Shown here piece by piece: positions 43,370 to 51,918 of a DNA stretch of 64,000 nucleotides; the stretch's first letter is position 1; each line of letters starts with the position of its first letter. The stretch lies in the NCBI RefSeq assembly GCF_030700285.1, contig NZ_JAUYZJ010000022.1, forward strand, positions 435-64,434, written 5' to 3'. The notes under the pieces are model-generated. The model did not search any database. It saw nothing but the letters and a program-made list of their open reading frames with translations, and was not told the origin of the DNA. Position numbers and translations under genes: made by a program. Origin of the DNA: Methylobacterium sp. NEAU K (lineage in GTDB: Bacteria; Pseudomonadota; Alphaproteobacteria; Rhizobiales; Beijerinckiaceae).

Positions 43370-44164
43370 TCAGGCCGCACCCCGGTTCCCGGCTTCGCCG
43401 CCACCGTCGACGAAGGCCTTCAGCTCGTCGAGCGACTCGAAGGTGAACCGGCCCTGCGGCGTGTCGGCCTCGATCGAGCCGTCCTCGAACATCACGTAGG
43501 TGTTGCCGCCTGACGCGTAGCGCCCGACCACGGTCCGCGCGACCGGATTCGGGGCGGACTCGGGCTCCGGCGCCGCGTCGAGGCTCGGGCGCAGGGACGG
43601 CGCCTCCTCCTTGGTCTCCGGCGGCGTTTCGGGCGCGGCGAACAGGTCGTCCTCGGGCGCAGGCCCGGCTGCGGGGGCCACCTCCGGCGTTGGCCGGGGG
43701 GGCGGCTCCGGCGCGGCTGTCGGGGGCGGGATCGGCAGGTCCGCCTCGGCCAAGGCGGGCTTCCGCGCATCGGCCGCCTTCGGCGCCTCGACCGGCGTGG
43801 CCTCCCGGCGGTCCGGGCCGGGCTCGATCCGCGGGCGCTCGGGATCGAAGGGCGGCTCGACGACCGGCGGCACGATGAAGGCGGGGGCGGCGGGCAGAGC
43901 CGACGGCAGCCGCGATCGACCCTCGGCGGGCACGGATCCGGACGCCCCGAAGGCCGGGACAGTCTCGATCGCCCGCTCGACCCGCCGGAACACGAGGGCG
44001 AGCACGCCGATCCCGAACAGAACCGCGCCCGAGGAGGCCGCCACCGAACCCGCGATCACCATCGCGAGCCCGCTCTCCAGACGCACGTAGGGAAAGCCCT
44101 GGATCACGGCGGCGCAGCCCCCGATGGCCATGGCGGCGGCGAGCGCGAACAGCGCAGCGATCAT
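43370..44164 (-). CDS. Membrane protein with Pro/Ala-rich tail, unknown function
   Basis: A 264-residue protein. Residues 1-60 form two hydrophobic helices (IAALFALAAAMAIGG and AMVIAGSVAASSGAVLFGIG). A long disordered Pro/Ala/Glu-rich stretch follows, and the C-terminal 60 residues (YASGGNTYVMFEDGSIEADT then FTFESLDELKAFVDG) form a compact conserved-looking domain. The layout suggests a membrane-anchored cytoplasmic domain on a flexible arm. The Met at 44164 follows GAGAG. Its end faces the histidine kinase gene 33 bases away. I recognise no named family. Confidence 0.65.
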   Translation of the reverse strand: MIAALFALAAAMAIGGCAAVIQGFPYVRLESGLAMVIAGSVAASSGAVLFGIGVLALVFRRVERAIETVPAFGASGSVPAEGRSRLPSALPAAPAFIVPPVVEPPFDPERPRIEPGPDRREATPVEAPKAADARKPALAEADLPIPPPTAAPEPPPRPTPEVAPAAGPAPEDDLFAAPETPPETKEEAPSLRPSLDAAPEPESAPNPVARTVVGRYASGGNTYVMFEDGSIEADTPQGRFTFESLDELKAFVDGGGEAGNRGAA

Positions 44165-44481
44165 GATACTCTCTAGACACGGGCCGGCTAGCCGCCGACG
44201 CTCAACGCGAACCGCACAGTAAGGCCTTGCCGCCATATTGCAAAACCCGGCAGTGAGATTGTCCGGGATACAGGTTCAATTTAGTTGTCGTCGCGCTTGC
44301 GCGGCGTGGCGCCGGTTTCGCCGTGCGGGCGCGCATCAACCGGGCCGTTGCCCGCAACTTCGCACCCCGCTTGTCCGGAACGGCGTTGCCCTCCCGCGGG
44401 CACCGACTTACCTAGCGGGCGGTTGACCCGGGAGCCCCCGCGGGGGACGAGGCCGCCCACGGCTAAGCGGAGACAGACGCG
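44165..44481. other. Intergenic region upstream of sodB
   Basis: A 317-base gap between two divergent genes, expected to hold both promoters. I see no gene. A perfect 12-base palindrome CCCCCGCGGGGG lies at 44435-44446, about 35 bases before sodB, and could be a protein site or a small hairpin. No Fur-like or EcfG-like box is evident. Confidence 0.5.
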
Positions 44482-45081
44482 ATGACCTTCACCCTGCCGG
44501 AACTGCCCTACGCCTACGACGCGCTCGGGCCGTACATGTCGAAGGAAACTCTCGAGTTCCACCACGACAAGCACCACAAGGCCTATGTCGATACCGGCAA
44601 CAAGCTGCTCGAAGGCACGGATCTCCAGGGCAAGAGCGTCGAGGAGATCGTCAAGGCCGCCTACAACACGAATCAGCCGCTCTTCAACAACGCCGGCCAG
44701 CACTACAACCACATCCATTTCTGGCAGTGGATGAAGCCCAATGGCGGCGGCGCCATTCCGGGCGTGCTGGCCAAGAAGATCGACGAGGATCTCGGCGGCG
44801 CCGAGAAGTTCAAGGCGGACTTCATCCAGGCGGGCGTCGGCCAGTTCGGCTCGGGCTGGGCGTGGCTCGCCGTCAAGGACGGCAAGCTCGCGATCATGAA
44901 GACCCCCAACGGCGAGAACCCGCTGGTCCACGGCGCCAAGCCGATCCTGGGCGTCGACGTGTGGGAGCACTCCTACTACATCGACTATCGCAACCGCCGG
45001 CCCGACTACCTCAAGGCGTTCATCGAGAACCTCGTGAACTGGGAGCACGTGGAGAAGATGTACGGCGAGGCGTCCGCCTGA
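44482..45081 (+). CDS. sodB: Iron/manganese superoxide dismutase
   Basis: A 199-residue enzyme that converts superoxide to peroxide and oxygen. Metal ligands are visible: His27 in EFHHDKHHKAYVD, His in GQHYNHIHFWQWMKPNGGG, and Asp/His in LGVDVWEHSYYIDYRNRRPD. The DVWEHSYYIDY signature is universal. No signal peptide, so cytosolic. The metal, iron or manganese, is not certain by sequence alone, although alphaproteobacterial enzymes of this type are usually iron or cambialistic. AGCGGAGACA sits just before the ATG. Confidence 0.95.
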   Translation: MTFTLPELPYAYDALGPYMSKETLEFHHDKHHKAYVDTGNKLLEGTDLQGKSVEEIVKAAYNTNQPLFNNAGQHYNHIHFWQWMKPNGGGAIPGVLAKKIDEDLGGAEKFKADFIQAGVGQFGSGWAWLAVKDGKLAIMKTPNGENPLVHGAKPILGVDVWEHSYYIDYRNRRPDYLKAFIENLVNWEHVEKMYGEASA

Positions 45082-45287
45082 TCCGGTCATGAGCCGGCGT
45101 CGCGGGCCCATCGTGTCCGCGGCGCCCTTGAGATGCCTGCGAAAAGCGGCTCTTGATGCGGACCCCGGGCTCACCCGGGGCCAGCAGGGCACGCCGCCAT
45201 TCCATCCCATTCCCCCGACGCCATGATCCTGCAGCGCGCCCTTCCCCCCCGGCGGGGCGAGGGATTGGACGCGCAGCGGGCGTGTCC

Positions 45288-46814
45288 ATGATCCGCTCCA
45301 TCCTCTCGGTCGGCGGCTGGACCCTGGTCTCGCGCGTCACCGGCTTCGCCCGCGACGTGGTCATGGCCGCCGTGATCGGCGCGGGGCCGATGGCCGATGC
45401 CTTCGTGGTCGCGTTCCGGCTGCCGAACCATTTCCGCGCGATCTTCGGCGAGGGCGCGTTCAACACGGCCTTCGTGCCCGCCTATGCCGGGCTCGCGGAG
45501 GCCGGCCCGCCCGAGGCGGCTCACCGATTCGCCGACCGCGTCTTCACCCTGATGCTGATCGTGCAGCTCGTGCTGCTGAACCTCGCCCTGCCGGCGATGC
45601 CCTGGGTCGTGCACGCCCTGGCGCCGGGCTTCGCGGAGGACGGCGAGCGCTTCCGGCTCGCGGTGGCGCTGACCCGCATCACCTTCCCGTACCTGCTGTT
45701 CATGACGCTGGTGACGCTGCTGTCGGGCATCCTCAACGCCCACCGGCTGTTCGCCGTGGCGGCCGGGGCGCCGGTCCTGCTCAACCTCGCGATGCTGGCG
45801 GCGCTGGGGCTGAGCTTCCTGTTCCCGAATGCGGCCTACGCGGCCGCCTGGGGCGTCGCCGTCTCGGGCGTGCTCCAGTTCGGCCTGCTGTGGTGGGGCT
45901 GCCGCCGGGCTGGCGTGATGCCGGACCTCGCCGTGCCGCGCCCCGACCCGGCGCTGAATCGGTTCTTCGCGGTGCTCGGCCCCGCGGTGATCGGGTCGGC
46001 CGGGTTCCAGATCGCGGCCTTCGCCGACACGATCATCGCGAGCTGGCTGCCCACCGGCGCTGTTTCGGCCCTGTATTATGCCGACCGGCTCTATCAGCTC
46101 CCGTTCGGGGTGATCGCCATCGCGGCCGGCACCGTGCTCCTGCCGGAAATGAGCCGGCGGATCGTGGCGGGCGACGTCGCCGGGGCGCATGCGGCGCAGA
46201 ACCGGGCGGCGGGCTTCTCGCTGGCGCTGTCGGCGCCGTTCACGGTGGCGTTCCTGACCATCCCGGGGCTGATCATGGCGGCCCTGTTCCAGCGCGGCGC
46301 CTTCAGCGCGGAAGAGGCCTCCCGGGCCGCCTCGGTGCTGGCGGCCTACGGGTTCGCGCTGCCCGCCGTCGTGCTGGTGCGCAGCGCGGTGGCGAGCTTC
46401 TACGCCCGCCAGGACACCAAGACCCCGCTCTGGGCCTCGCTCACGGCGATCCTGGTCAACGTCGCCCTGAAGCTCTGGCTCACCGGGCCCTACGGTGTCA
46501 CGGGGCTGGCGCTCGCCACCGCGGTCAGCCAGTGGGTCAACCTGCTGCTGCTCGTCGCCCTCGCCAAGCGCCGCGGCTGGACGGCGCCGGGCCGCACCCT
46601 CGGCCTCACGGTGGCGGGGGTGGGGTTCGCCTGCATCGCGCTGGCGGGCGTCGCCGTCTACGGCCAGACGCTCGCCGAGGCGCTGGTGCCGGCCCTGCCG
46701 CACGGGCGCGAGATCGTCGTCCTGGCGCTCCTCGGCCTCGCCGGGGCCGCCGTCTATGGCGGCCTGCTGGCAGGACTCCTGCACCTGTTCGGCCTGCGCC
46801 TGCGCCGGGCCTGA
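45288..46814 (+). CDS. murJ: Lipid II flippase MurJ
   Basis: A 508-residue inner-membrane protein with about fourteen hydrophobic helices. It flips lipid II across the membrane for peptidoglycan synthesis. The N-terminal RSILSVGGWTLVSRVTGFAR and FRLPNHFRAIFGEGAFNTAF carry the MviN/MurJ conserved Arg/Asn-rich motifs, and FYARQDTKTPLWASL the late motif with the conserved charged residues. The ATG at 45288 is used; a GTG two codons upstream is possible. Unlike in many genomes, no glnD is found immediately upstream here. The next gene follows after 83 bases on the same strand. Confidence 0.94.
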   Translation: MIRSILSVGGWTLVSRVTGFARDVVMAAVIGAGPMADAFVVAFRLPNHFRAIFGEGAFNTAFVPAYAGLAEAGPPEAAHRFADRVFTLMLIVQLVLLNLALPAMPWVVHALAPGFAEDGERFRLAVALTRITFPYLLFMTLVTLLSGILNAHRLFAVAAGAPVLLNLAMLAALGLSFLFPNAAYAAAWGVAVSGVLQFGLLWWGCRRAGVMPDLAVPRPDPALNRFFAVLGPAVIGSAGFQIAAFADTIIASWLPTGAVSALYYADRLYQLPFGVIAIAAGTVLLPEMSRRIVAGDVAGAHAAQNRAAGFSLALSAPFTVAFLTIPGLIMAALFQRGAFSAEEASRAASVLAAYGFALPAVVLVRSAVASFYARQDTKTPLWASLTAILVNVALKLWLTGPYGVTGLALATAVSQWVNLLLLVALAKRRGWTAPGRTLGLTVAGVGFACIALAGVAVYGQTLAEALVPALPHGREIVVLALLGLAGAAVYGGLLAGLLHLFGLRLRRA

Positions 46815-46897
46815 GAAACACCGTATCGTCGATCAAGCCGGGCTCGCCGCCGCGTCTGCGAGCCCCAGATCGCCCGAGAGGGCCAGTGAGGAACGCC

Positions 46898-47575
46898 ATG
46901 ACCGATGCCAAGGACCTGCTCGCGGGCGTGAAGGCCGCGGTGTTCGACGCCTACGGCACGCTGTTCGACGTGAACGCCGCGGTCCAGCGCTACGCCGACG
47001 TGGTCGGGCCGGATGCCGGCCACCTCTCCGAGGTCTGGCGCAACAAGCAGCTCGAATACAGCTGGACGCTGTCCTTGATGGGTCGCTACGCCGCCTTCTG
47101 GGACCTCACCGTGCGGGCCCTCGACCATGCCCTGGCCATCCATCCGGGTGTGGATCCGGGACTGCGGGAAAGGCTGCTCGACGCCTATCGCGACCTCGAT
47201 GCCTATCCAGAGGTGCCGGGCGTGCTGGCGGTCCTGCGCAAGCGCGGCATCCGCACCGCCGTCCTCACGAACGGCAACGCCGCGATGGTCGACCGCGCCG
47301 TCGCGTCGGCGGGTCTCGCCGACCATCTGGACGCGGTGCTCTCCATGGATGACGCGCAGGTGTTCAAGACCCATCCCGACGCCTACCGGATTGCGCTGAC
47401 CCGGCTCGCGGTCGGGGAGGCGAACGTGCTGTTCTGCTCCTCGAACCGCTGGGACGTCGCGGGGGCCTGCGCCTTCGGCTTCCGCACCGCCTGGGTGAAC
47501 CGCAAGGGTCTCCCGGACGAGTACGCGGACCTGGCTCCAACGGCCGTCATCGAATCCCTGGACGGGCTGATCTGA
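46898..47575 (+). CDS. Haloacid dehalogenase type II
   Basis: A 225-residue HAD hydrolase of the L-2-haloacid dehalogenase group. The nucleophile Asp lies in AVFDAYGTLFDVNAA. WRNKQLEYSWTLSLMGRYAAFW holds the Arg and aromatic residues of this group. TNGN is the second motif, VFKTHPDAYRIAL holds the Lys, and CSSNRWDVAGA gives the Ser-x-Asn-x-x-Asp triad. These match haloacid dehalogenases better than generic phosphatases. Such enzymes remove halide from 2-haloalkanoic acids. AGGA is 6 bases before the ATG. It follows murJ and ends before a 208-base gap. Confidence 0.85.
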   Translation: MTDAKDLLAGVKAAVFDAYGTLFDVNAAVQRYADVVGPDAGHLSEVWRNKQLEYSWTLSLMGRYAAFWDLTVRALDHALAIHPGVDPGLRERLLDAYRDLDAYPEVPGVLAVLRKRGIRTAVLTNGNAAMVDRAVASAGLADHLDAVLSMDDAQVFKTHPDAYRIALTRLAVGEANVLFCSSNRWDVAGACAFGFRTAWVNRKGLPDEYADLAPTAVIESLDGLI

Positions 47576-47700
47576 GACCCGCTTCGGTGCGCGGGAGCCG
47601 CGTCCATCGGATGTGCCGGGGACCCGGCGCGCAGCCGCCCCGATCGGGCCACGACAGTCTGATTCCCTGAATGCGACGCCGGAGCTTGGACTAAAGTCGG

Positions 47701-47717
47701 GGTTGCAACGTGCAACC
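47701..47717. promoter_or_regulatory. Operator-like 17-bp dyad upstream of the SRPBCC gene
   Basis: GGTTGCA (47701-47707), spacer ACG, TGCAACC (47711-47717): a perfect 7-bp dyad with a 3-base spacer, 67 bases before the ATG at 47784. The TTGCA...TGCAA core resembles binding sites of LacI- or TetR-type regulators. No such regulator gene adjoins it. Confidence 0.4.
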
Positions 47718-47783
47718 TGCACTGGTGGTTCGTCCCGGACTCGTACGCCTGAAAATTGAGCGTCGAGCGCCAGGGAGCGTCTC

Positions 47784-48257
47784 ATGAAGTGCGTGTTATT
47801 GGCGGCTGCCGCGTTCAGCGTCGCCGTGGCTGGACCGGCCTTTGCCCTCGAAGTCACCAAGTCGGTCGACGTTGCCGCGTCACCCGATGCGGTGTGGAAG
47901 ACCATCGGCGGTTTCTGCGGGATCGGTGACTGGCATCCGGTCATCGAGAAATGCGCCCTGTCCAAGAAGGGCGGCAAGGAGATCCGCACGCTGAGCCTGA
48001 AGGGCGGCGGGACGATCGTCGAGGAGGAAGAGTCCCGCGACGACAAGAAGATGGACTACACCTACACGATCCTGGAAGGCCCGCTGCCCGTCACCGACTA
48101 CCACTCGACGATCATGGTCGCGAAGGCCGGCAGCGGTTCCAAGGTGACCTGGAAGGGTACGTTCAAGGCCAAGGGTGCACCCGACGCCAAGGCGCAGGAG
48201 GCGATCGCGGGCGTTTACGATGCCGGCCTGAAGGGCATCGCCGACAAGGCGAAATAG
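47784..48257 (+). CDS. Exported SRPBCC-fold protein
   Basis: A 157-residue protein. MKCVLLAAAAFSVAVAGPAF is a signal peptide cleaved after FA-L. The mature part has the SRPBCC/polyketide-cyclase-like pattern: SVDVAASPDAVWKTIGGFCG, the GDWHPVIEKC loop, and the long C-terminal helix AIAGVYDAGLKGIADK. The fold binds hydrophobic ligands in a deep pocket; the ligand is unknown. Two Cys in the mature protein could form a disulfide. An operator-like dyad lies upstream and a strong hairpin lies downstream. Confidence 0.82.
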   Translation: MKCVLLAAAAFSVAVAGPAFALEVTKSVDVAASPDAVWKTIGGFCGIGDWHPVIEKCALSKKGGKEIRTLSLKGGGTIVEEEESRDDKKMDYTYTILEGPLPVTDYHSTIMVAKAGSGSKVTWKGTFKAKGAPDAKAQEAIAGVYDAGLKGIADKAK

Positions 48258-48274
48258 GAAACTTCCGGCAAGGG

Positions 48275-48304
48275 GGCAGGGGCGGGCCCGCGTCCGCCCC
48301 TGCC
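48275..48304 (+). terminator. Strong hairpin after the SRPBCC gene
   Basis: GGCAGGGGCGG (48275-48285) pairs perfectly with CCGCCCCTGCC (48294-48304), an 11-bp stem around an 8-base loop, 18 bases after the stop codon. No T run follows, so termination may need another factor. Confidence 0.55.
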
Positions 48305-48420
48305 TCCGCCCGAACGCCGTCCCGACGATATACCCGGCCCACGATCGAATTGCGCCGCTTCGGAGTTTTTTAATTCTCCCGGTGTTGGATCCTCGTCAAC
48401 ACGAACGGGAGATGTTGCGC

Positions 48421-48765
48421 GTGGCCACGAACGGTTCCTTCACGATGATCCGCGCCGGGGCCGCCGCCCTCGCCGCGACCCTGGTGGTCGGGGCCGCCGC
48501 CCCGGTCTCCGCCCGCGACCAGACTGGGGCGATCGTCGGCGGCCTGGCGGCCGGCGTGGTCGGCGGCGTGGTCGGGAGCGCCCTCGTCAACGGCGCGAAC
48601 CCGCCGCCCCCGCCGCCGGAGTACCGCCCGCGCCGCGTCCTGGTCGAGGAGCCCGAGACCGTGGTGGTGCGCGAGCGCCGCGGCCCGATCTGCCATTACG
48701 AGCGCCGCAAGGAATGGCTCGGTGACGGCGAGTTCACCTACCGCCGGGTCGAGGTCTGCGAGTAA
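48421..48765 (+). CDS. Exported glycine-zipper protein
   Basis: A 114-residue protein. A hydrophobic signal (AGAAALAATLVVGAAAPVSA) is followed by GAIVGGLAAGVVGGVVGSAL, a glycine-zipper segment able to pack into membranes. A Pro run and an Arg-rich tail with CHYERRKEWLGD and YRRVEVCE follow. Small glycine-zipper envelope proteins are common in Methylobacterium-like genomes; function is unknown. The GTG at 48421 is taken because GGGAG lies 9 bases ahead; a Met at 48445 would leave a shorter signal peptide. A hairpin-forming GTGTTG/CAACAC pair lies in the leader at 48382-48402. Confidence 0.65.
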   Translation: MATNGSFTMIRAGAAALAATLVVGAAAPVSARDQTGAIVGGLAAGVVGGVVGSALVNGANPPPPPPEYRPRRVLVEEPETVVVRERRGPICHYERRKEWLGDGEFTYRRVEVCE

Positions 48766-48821
48766 TTGTTCGGGAACGGCCTCAGCGGCGCTGCCGCCGG
48801 GGCCGCGCGGACAGGATCCGG

Positions 48822-48846
48822 CGCCGCGTCCCCCGGGGGCGCGGCG
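48822..48846. terminator. GC-rich hairpin between convergent genes
   Basis: CGCCGCG (48822-48828), bulged T, CCCCC and GGGGG, then CGCGGCG (48840-48846) form a near-perfect stem between the convergent glycine-zipper and carbamoyltransferase genes. It may end both transcripts. No T run. Confidence 0.5.
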
Positions 48847-48850
48847 TCTC

Positions 48851-50608
48851 TCATTTCACCACCAGCCAATCCTCGACCACCAGGGCGTCGAGGCCGGTGG
48901 TGTAGAACATCAGGATCGCGTCCTCCGCGCCGTGCAGGATCGGCTTGCCCATCACGTTGAAGCTGGTGTTGAGCAGGATCGGAACGCCGGTGATCTCCGC
49001 GAAGGCGCCGATCAGGGCTGCGTAGGCCGGGTTGCGCTCCGGCGTGACGCTCTGGAGCCGGCCGGTCCCGTCCTGGTGGACCACCGCCGGCACGCGATCG
49101 CGGACCGCCTCGCGCCAGACCAGCGTGCGCTCCATATAGGGGCTGTCCGCGTAATCCTCGAACCAGTCCGGCCCGGCTTCGGCGAGGATCGACGGCGCGA
49201 AGGGCCGGAAGCCCTCGCGGTACTTCACCTTGGCGTTGAGCGCGTCCTTGGCGCCGGCCGGCCGCGGGTCGGCCAGGATCGAGCGGTTGCCCAGCGCCCG
49301 GGGCCCGAACTCGGCCCGGCCCTGCACCCAGCCGACGAGGCCGCCCTCGGCCAGGATCCGCGCCGCCGCCCGGGTCGCCGCCTCATGACCGAGGCGCTTC
49401 GCCCGCGGTTCCTGCTCGGCCAGCCGCTCCATCGGGGCGGTCGAGACCCGGGAGCCGAGATAGGGCGTGAGCGGGCGCGTCTCGGCGGGCGGGCCGGCCC
49501 AGCCGGGGTTGTCCTCCGCGTAGGCGAGCCAGGCGGCCCCCACCGCATTGCCGTCGTCGGCCGGCGCCGAGGGGACGTGCAGCCGGGCGAACCCGGAACG
49601 GCCGAGCGCTCGACCGTTATAGGAAGAATTGAGCCCGCACCCGCCGCACAGGACGAGGTTCGCGGAGGGCGAGAGCGCGGCGGCTTCCGCCAGCAGCACG
49701 TCCATCAACGTACAAAAGAAGTCCTGGCCGCAGCGGGCGAGGTCGGCCCAGCCGTTCTCCTGGGCATCCGCCGGGCGGCGCGTGCGGATCTCCGCGGCTA
49801 CGGCCTGGATCGTCTCCGCCTCGGCGAAGTGCAGGCGGCCGGCCTCGACCGTGCAGAGCCGGGCCAGCAGGGCGGCGAGGTCTGGATCGGGGTGGCCATA
49901 GGGGGCGAGCCCCATGATCTTCCACTCCTCGCCCTTCACCTGGTCGAAGCCGGCGAGATCCGTGATCAGGCCGTACAGGAATCCCAGCGAGCCGCGCCCG
50001 CGGTGGCGGCGGAGTTCCGTGATCCGGCCGTCCTGCAGCCGGTAGATCGCCGCCGCGCCGGTCTCGCCCATGCCGTCGACCACCAGGGCGGTGCCCTCCT
50101 CGAACGGGCTGCCCCAGAGCCCGTAGGCGGCGTGGCAGAGGTGGTGCGGATAGCGCCGCTGGCCGGCGATCGTCGCACGCGGTGCCGCGCCGGTGCTCCG
50201 CGCCTCGTGGTTGAGTGCGAGCAGGGTGCCGTGGCCGGCCCGCTCCTGCGCGGCGTGGAGGTCGGCGATGAATACCCGTTCGGCCTGCTCGGGCACGAAG
50301 GAGCGGTTGAGCGCCGTGCCATGGGCGGCCAGGGCCATCAGGTCGAAGGTTCCGGCCCCGGCCTGTCCGCGCAGGAAGTCGGTGAACTGAGGCCCCCAGG
50401 TCGAGGCGACGACGATCTCCGAACCGCGCGGGACGTAGTCCCGGAGCACGGAGGCCATTCGGGCCGGGGCGTCCGGCTCGCAGTTCGGGGCGCGCTTGTA
50501 CTGGAGGAAGCGCTCCGCGGCCTCGGCGAACAGCAGGCTGCCGTCGGGTCCGACCAGGGCGAGGGCCGGGTCGTGGAAGGTCGTGGCGAGGCCGAGATAG
50601 AAGCGCAT
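48851..50608 (-). CDS. Carbamoyltransferase (NodU/CmcH family)
   Basis: A 585-residue O-carbamoyltransferase. The N-terminal half resembles a sugar-kinase/Hsp70 ATPase fold: FYLGLATTFHDPALALVGPD, FIADLHAAQERAG and YPHHLCHAAYGLWGS with the His pair that binds metal. GTALVVDGMGETGAAAIY and KIMGLAPYG follow. The C-terminal half carries GWVQGRAEFGPRALGNRSIL, the YrdC-related catalytic segment. Relatives decorate Nod factors, antibiotics or polysaccharides with carbamoyl groups from carbamoyl phosphate. No antibiotic or nodulation genes are nearby, so the acceptor is unknown. It follows nhaA by 48 bases on the same strand. Confidence 0.9.
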   Translation of the reverse strand: MRFYLGLATTFHDPALALVGPDGSLLFAEAAERFLQYKRAPNCEPDAPARMASVLRDYVPRGSEIVVASTWGPQFTDFLRGQAGAGTFDLMALAAHGTALNRSFVPEQAERVFIADLHAAQERAGHGTLLALNHEARSTGAAPRATIAGQRRYPHHLCHAAYGLWGSPFEEGTALVVDGMGETGAAAIYRLQDGRITELRRHRGRGSLGFLYGLITDLAGFDQVKGEEWKIMGLAPYGHPDPDLAALLARLCTVEAGRLHFAEAETIQAVAAEIRTRRPADAQENGWADLARCGQDFFCTLMDVLLAEAAALSPSANLVLCGGCGLNSSYNGRALGRSGFARLHVPSAPADDGNAVGAAWLAYAEDNPGWAGPPAETRPLTPYLGSRVSTAPMERLAEQEPRAKRLGHEAATRAAARILAEGGLVGWVQGRAEFGPRALGNRSILADPRPAGAKDALNAKVKYREGFRPFAPSILAEAGPDWFEDYADSPYMERTLVWREAVRDRVPAVVHQDGTGRLQSVTPERNPAYAALIGAFAEITGVPILLNTSFNVMGKPILHGAEDAILMFYTTGLDALVVEDWLVVK

Positions 50609-50656
50609 GGCGATGCGGGGTAGCGCATTTTCGCGCGCAACGGATCCCGGCGAGGC

Positions 50657-51859
50657 CTATCCGGCGCTCGGGCGCCGCGCGATGAGAAGGATCGCCGCGC
50701 CAGCCAGCCCCGACAGGGCGGAGCCTGCCAGCACCCCGAGCTTCACGGCGGTCTCGTGTTCCGGGTCGGCGAAGGCGAGGCCGCCGATGAACAGGCTCAT
50801 CGTGAAGCCGATCCCGCACAGGACCGCGACGCCGTAGACCTGCGCCCAGGTGGCGCGGGCGGGACGCTGCCCGAGCCCGAGCGCGACAGCGAGCCGCAGG
50901 CTCGCGAAGACCCCGGCCTGCTTGCCCAGGAACAGCCCGGCCGCGATGCCCAGCGTCACCGGCTGGATCAGCGCGTCGCCGGTCAGGCCGCTCAGGTCCA
51001 CGCCGGCATTCGCGAAGCCGAACACCGGAATGACGAGGTAGGTGATCCAGGGCGCCAGGGCGTGCTCCAGGCGATGGAGCGGCGAGGACACGTCCTCGGG
51101 CCGGCCGGGGCTGACCCGGATCGGGACCGTGAGCGCCAGGAGCACGCCCGCCACGGTCGCGTGGATCCCGGAGCGCAGCACCAGCACCCACAGCACGAGG
51201 CCGAGCAGGAGATAGGCCGGAAGCCACGTGAATCCGGCCCGGTTGAGGCCGTAGAGGCTGGCCAGGGCCAGCGCCGCCAGAGCCAGCATCGACGCGTCCA
51301 GCCCGGAACTGTAGAACAGCGCGATCACCACCACGGCGCCGAGGTCGTCGACGATCGCCACGGCGCTGAGGAAGATCTTCAGGGAGACGGGTGCCCGCGA
51401 ACCGAGGAGCGCCAGGACCCCGAGGGCGAAGGCGATGTCGGTCGCCGTCGGAATCGCCCAGCCGCGCAGGGTGCCGGCGCCGAGATTGAAGAGCGTGTAG
51501 ACCAGCGCCGGCGCCGCCATGCCGCCGAGCGCCGCGAAGCCGGGCAGCATCCGGTCCGGCCATGTGCGCAGCCGCCCGTCCAGCGCCTCGCGCTTGATCT
51601 CCAGCCCGACCAGCAGGAAGAAGCCGGCCATCAGGCCGTCGTTGATCCAATGCTGCACGCTCATCGGCCCGAGCGCGGCGTGGAGCCCGTGCGCGTAGGC
51701 TTCGGCCCACGGCCCGTTGGCCACCAGCAGCGCCAGTGCCGCCGCCGCCATCAGGATCAGACCGCCCGCCGCCTCGCTGGTCAGCATCGTGCGGATGGCC
51801 GAAAGGGGGCGACGGATCCGCTTCGGCAGCGCGCGGACGGGGGCGGGAGGCGGCTTCAT
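50657..51859 (-). CDS. nhaA: Na+/H+ antiporter NhaA
   Basis: A 400-residue antiporter with about twelve hydrophobic helices. It expels sodium in exchange for protons and helps pH and salt balance. The ion-binding helix reads AVAIVDDLGAVVVIALFYS with the two key Asp residues, the unwound helix region is AIPTATDIAFALGVLALLG, and late GIGFTMSLFIGGLAF is a family motif. The start at 51859 is chosen because AAGG precedes it; a Met at 51880 is also possible. It lies between tlpA and the carbamoyltransferase, both on the same strand with short gaps. Confidence 0.92.
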   Translation of the reverse strand: MKPPPAPVRALPKRIRRPLSAIRTMLTSEAAGGLILMAAAALALLVANGPWAEAYAHGLHAALGPMSVQHWINDGLMAGFFLLVGLEIKREALDGRLRTWPDRMLPGFAALGGMAAPALVYTLFNLGAGTLRGWAIPTATDIAFALGVLALLGSRAPVSLKIFLSAVAIVDDLGAVVVIALFYSSGLDASMLALAALALASLYGLNRAGFTWLPAYLLLGLVLWVLVLRSGIHATVAGVLLALTVPIRVSPGRPEDVSSPLHRLEHALAPWITYLVIPVFGFANAGVDLSGLTGDALIQPVTLGIAAGLFLGKQAGVFASLRLAVALGLGQRPARATWAQVYGVAVLCGIGFTMSLFIGGLAFADPEHETAVKLGVLAGSALSGLAGAAILLIARRPSAG

Positions 51860-51918
51860 CGGGCAGGCCTTGCCGCGCATCGCGAGCGGGGGCAAGGGAC
51901 GGCCGCCGGGACCTGACC

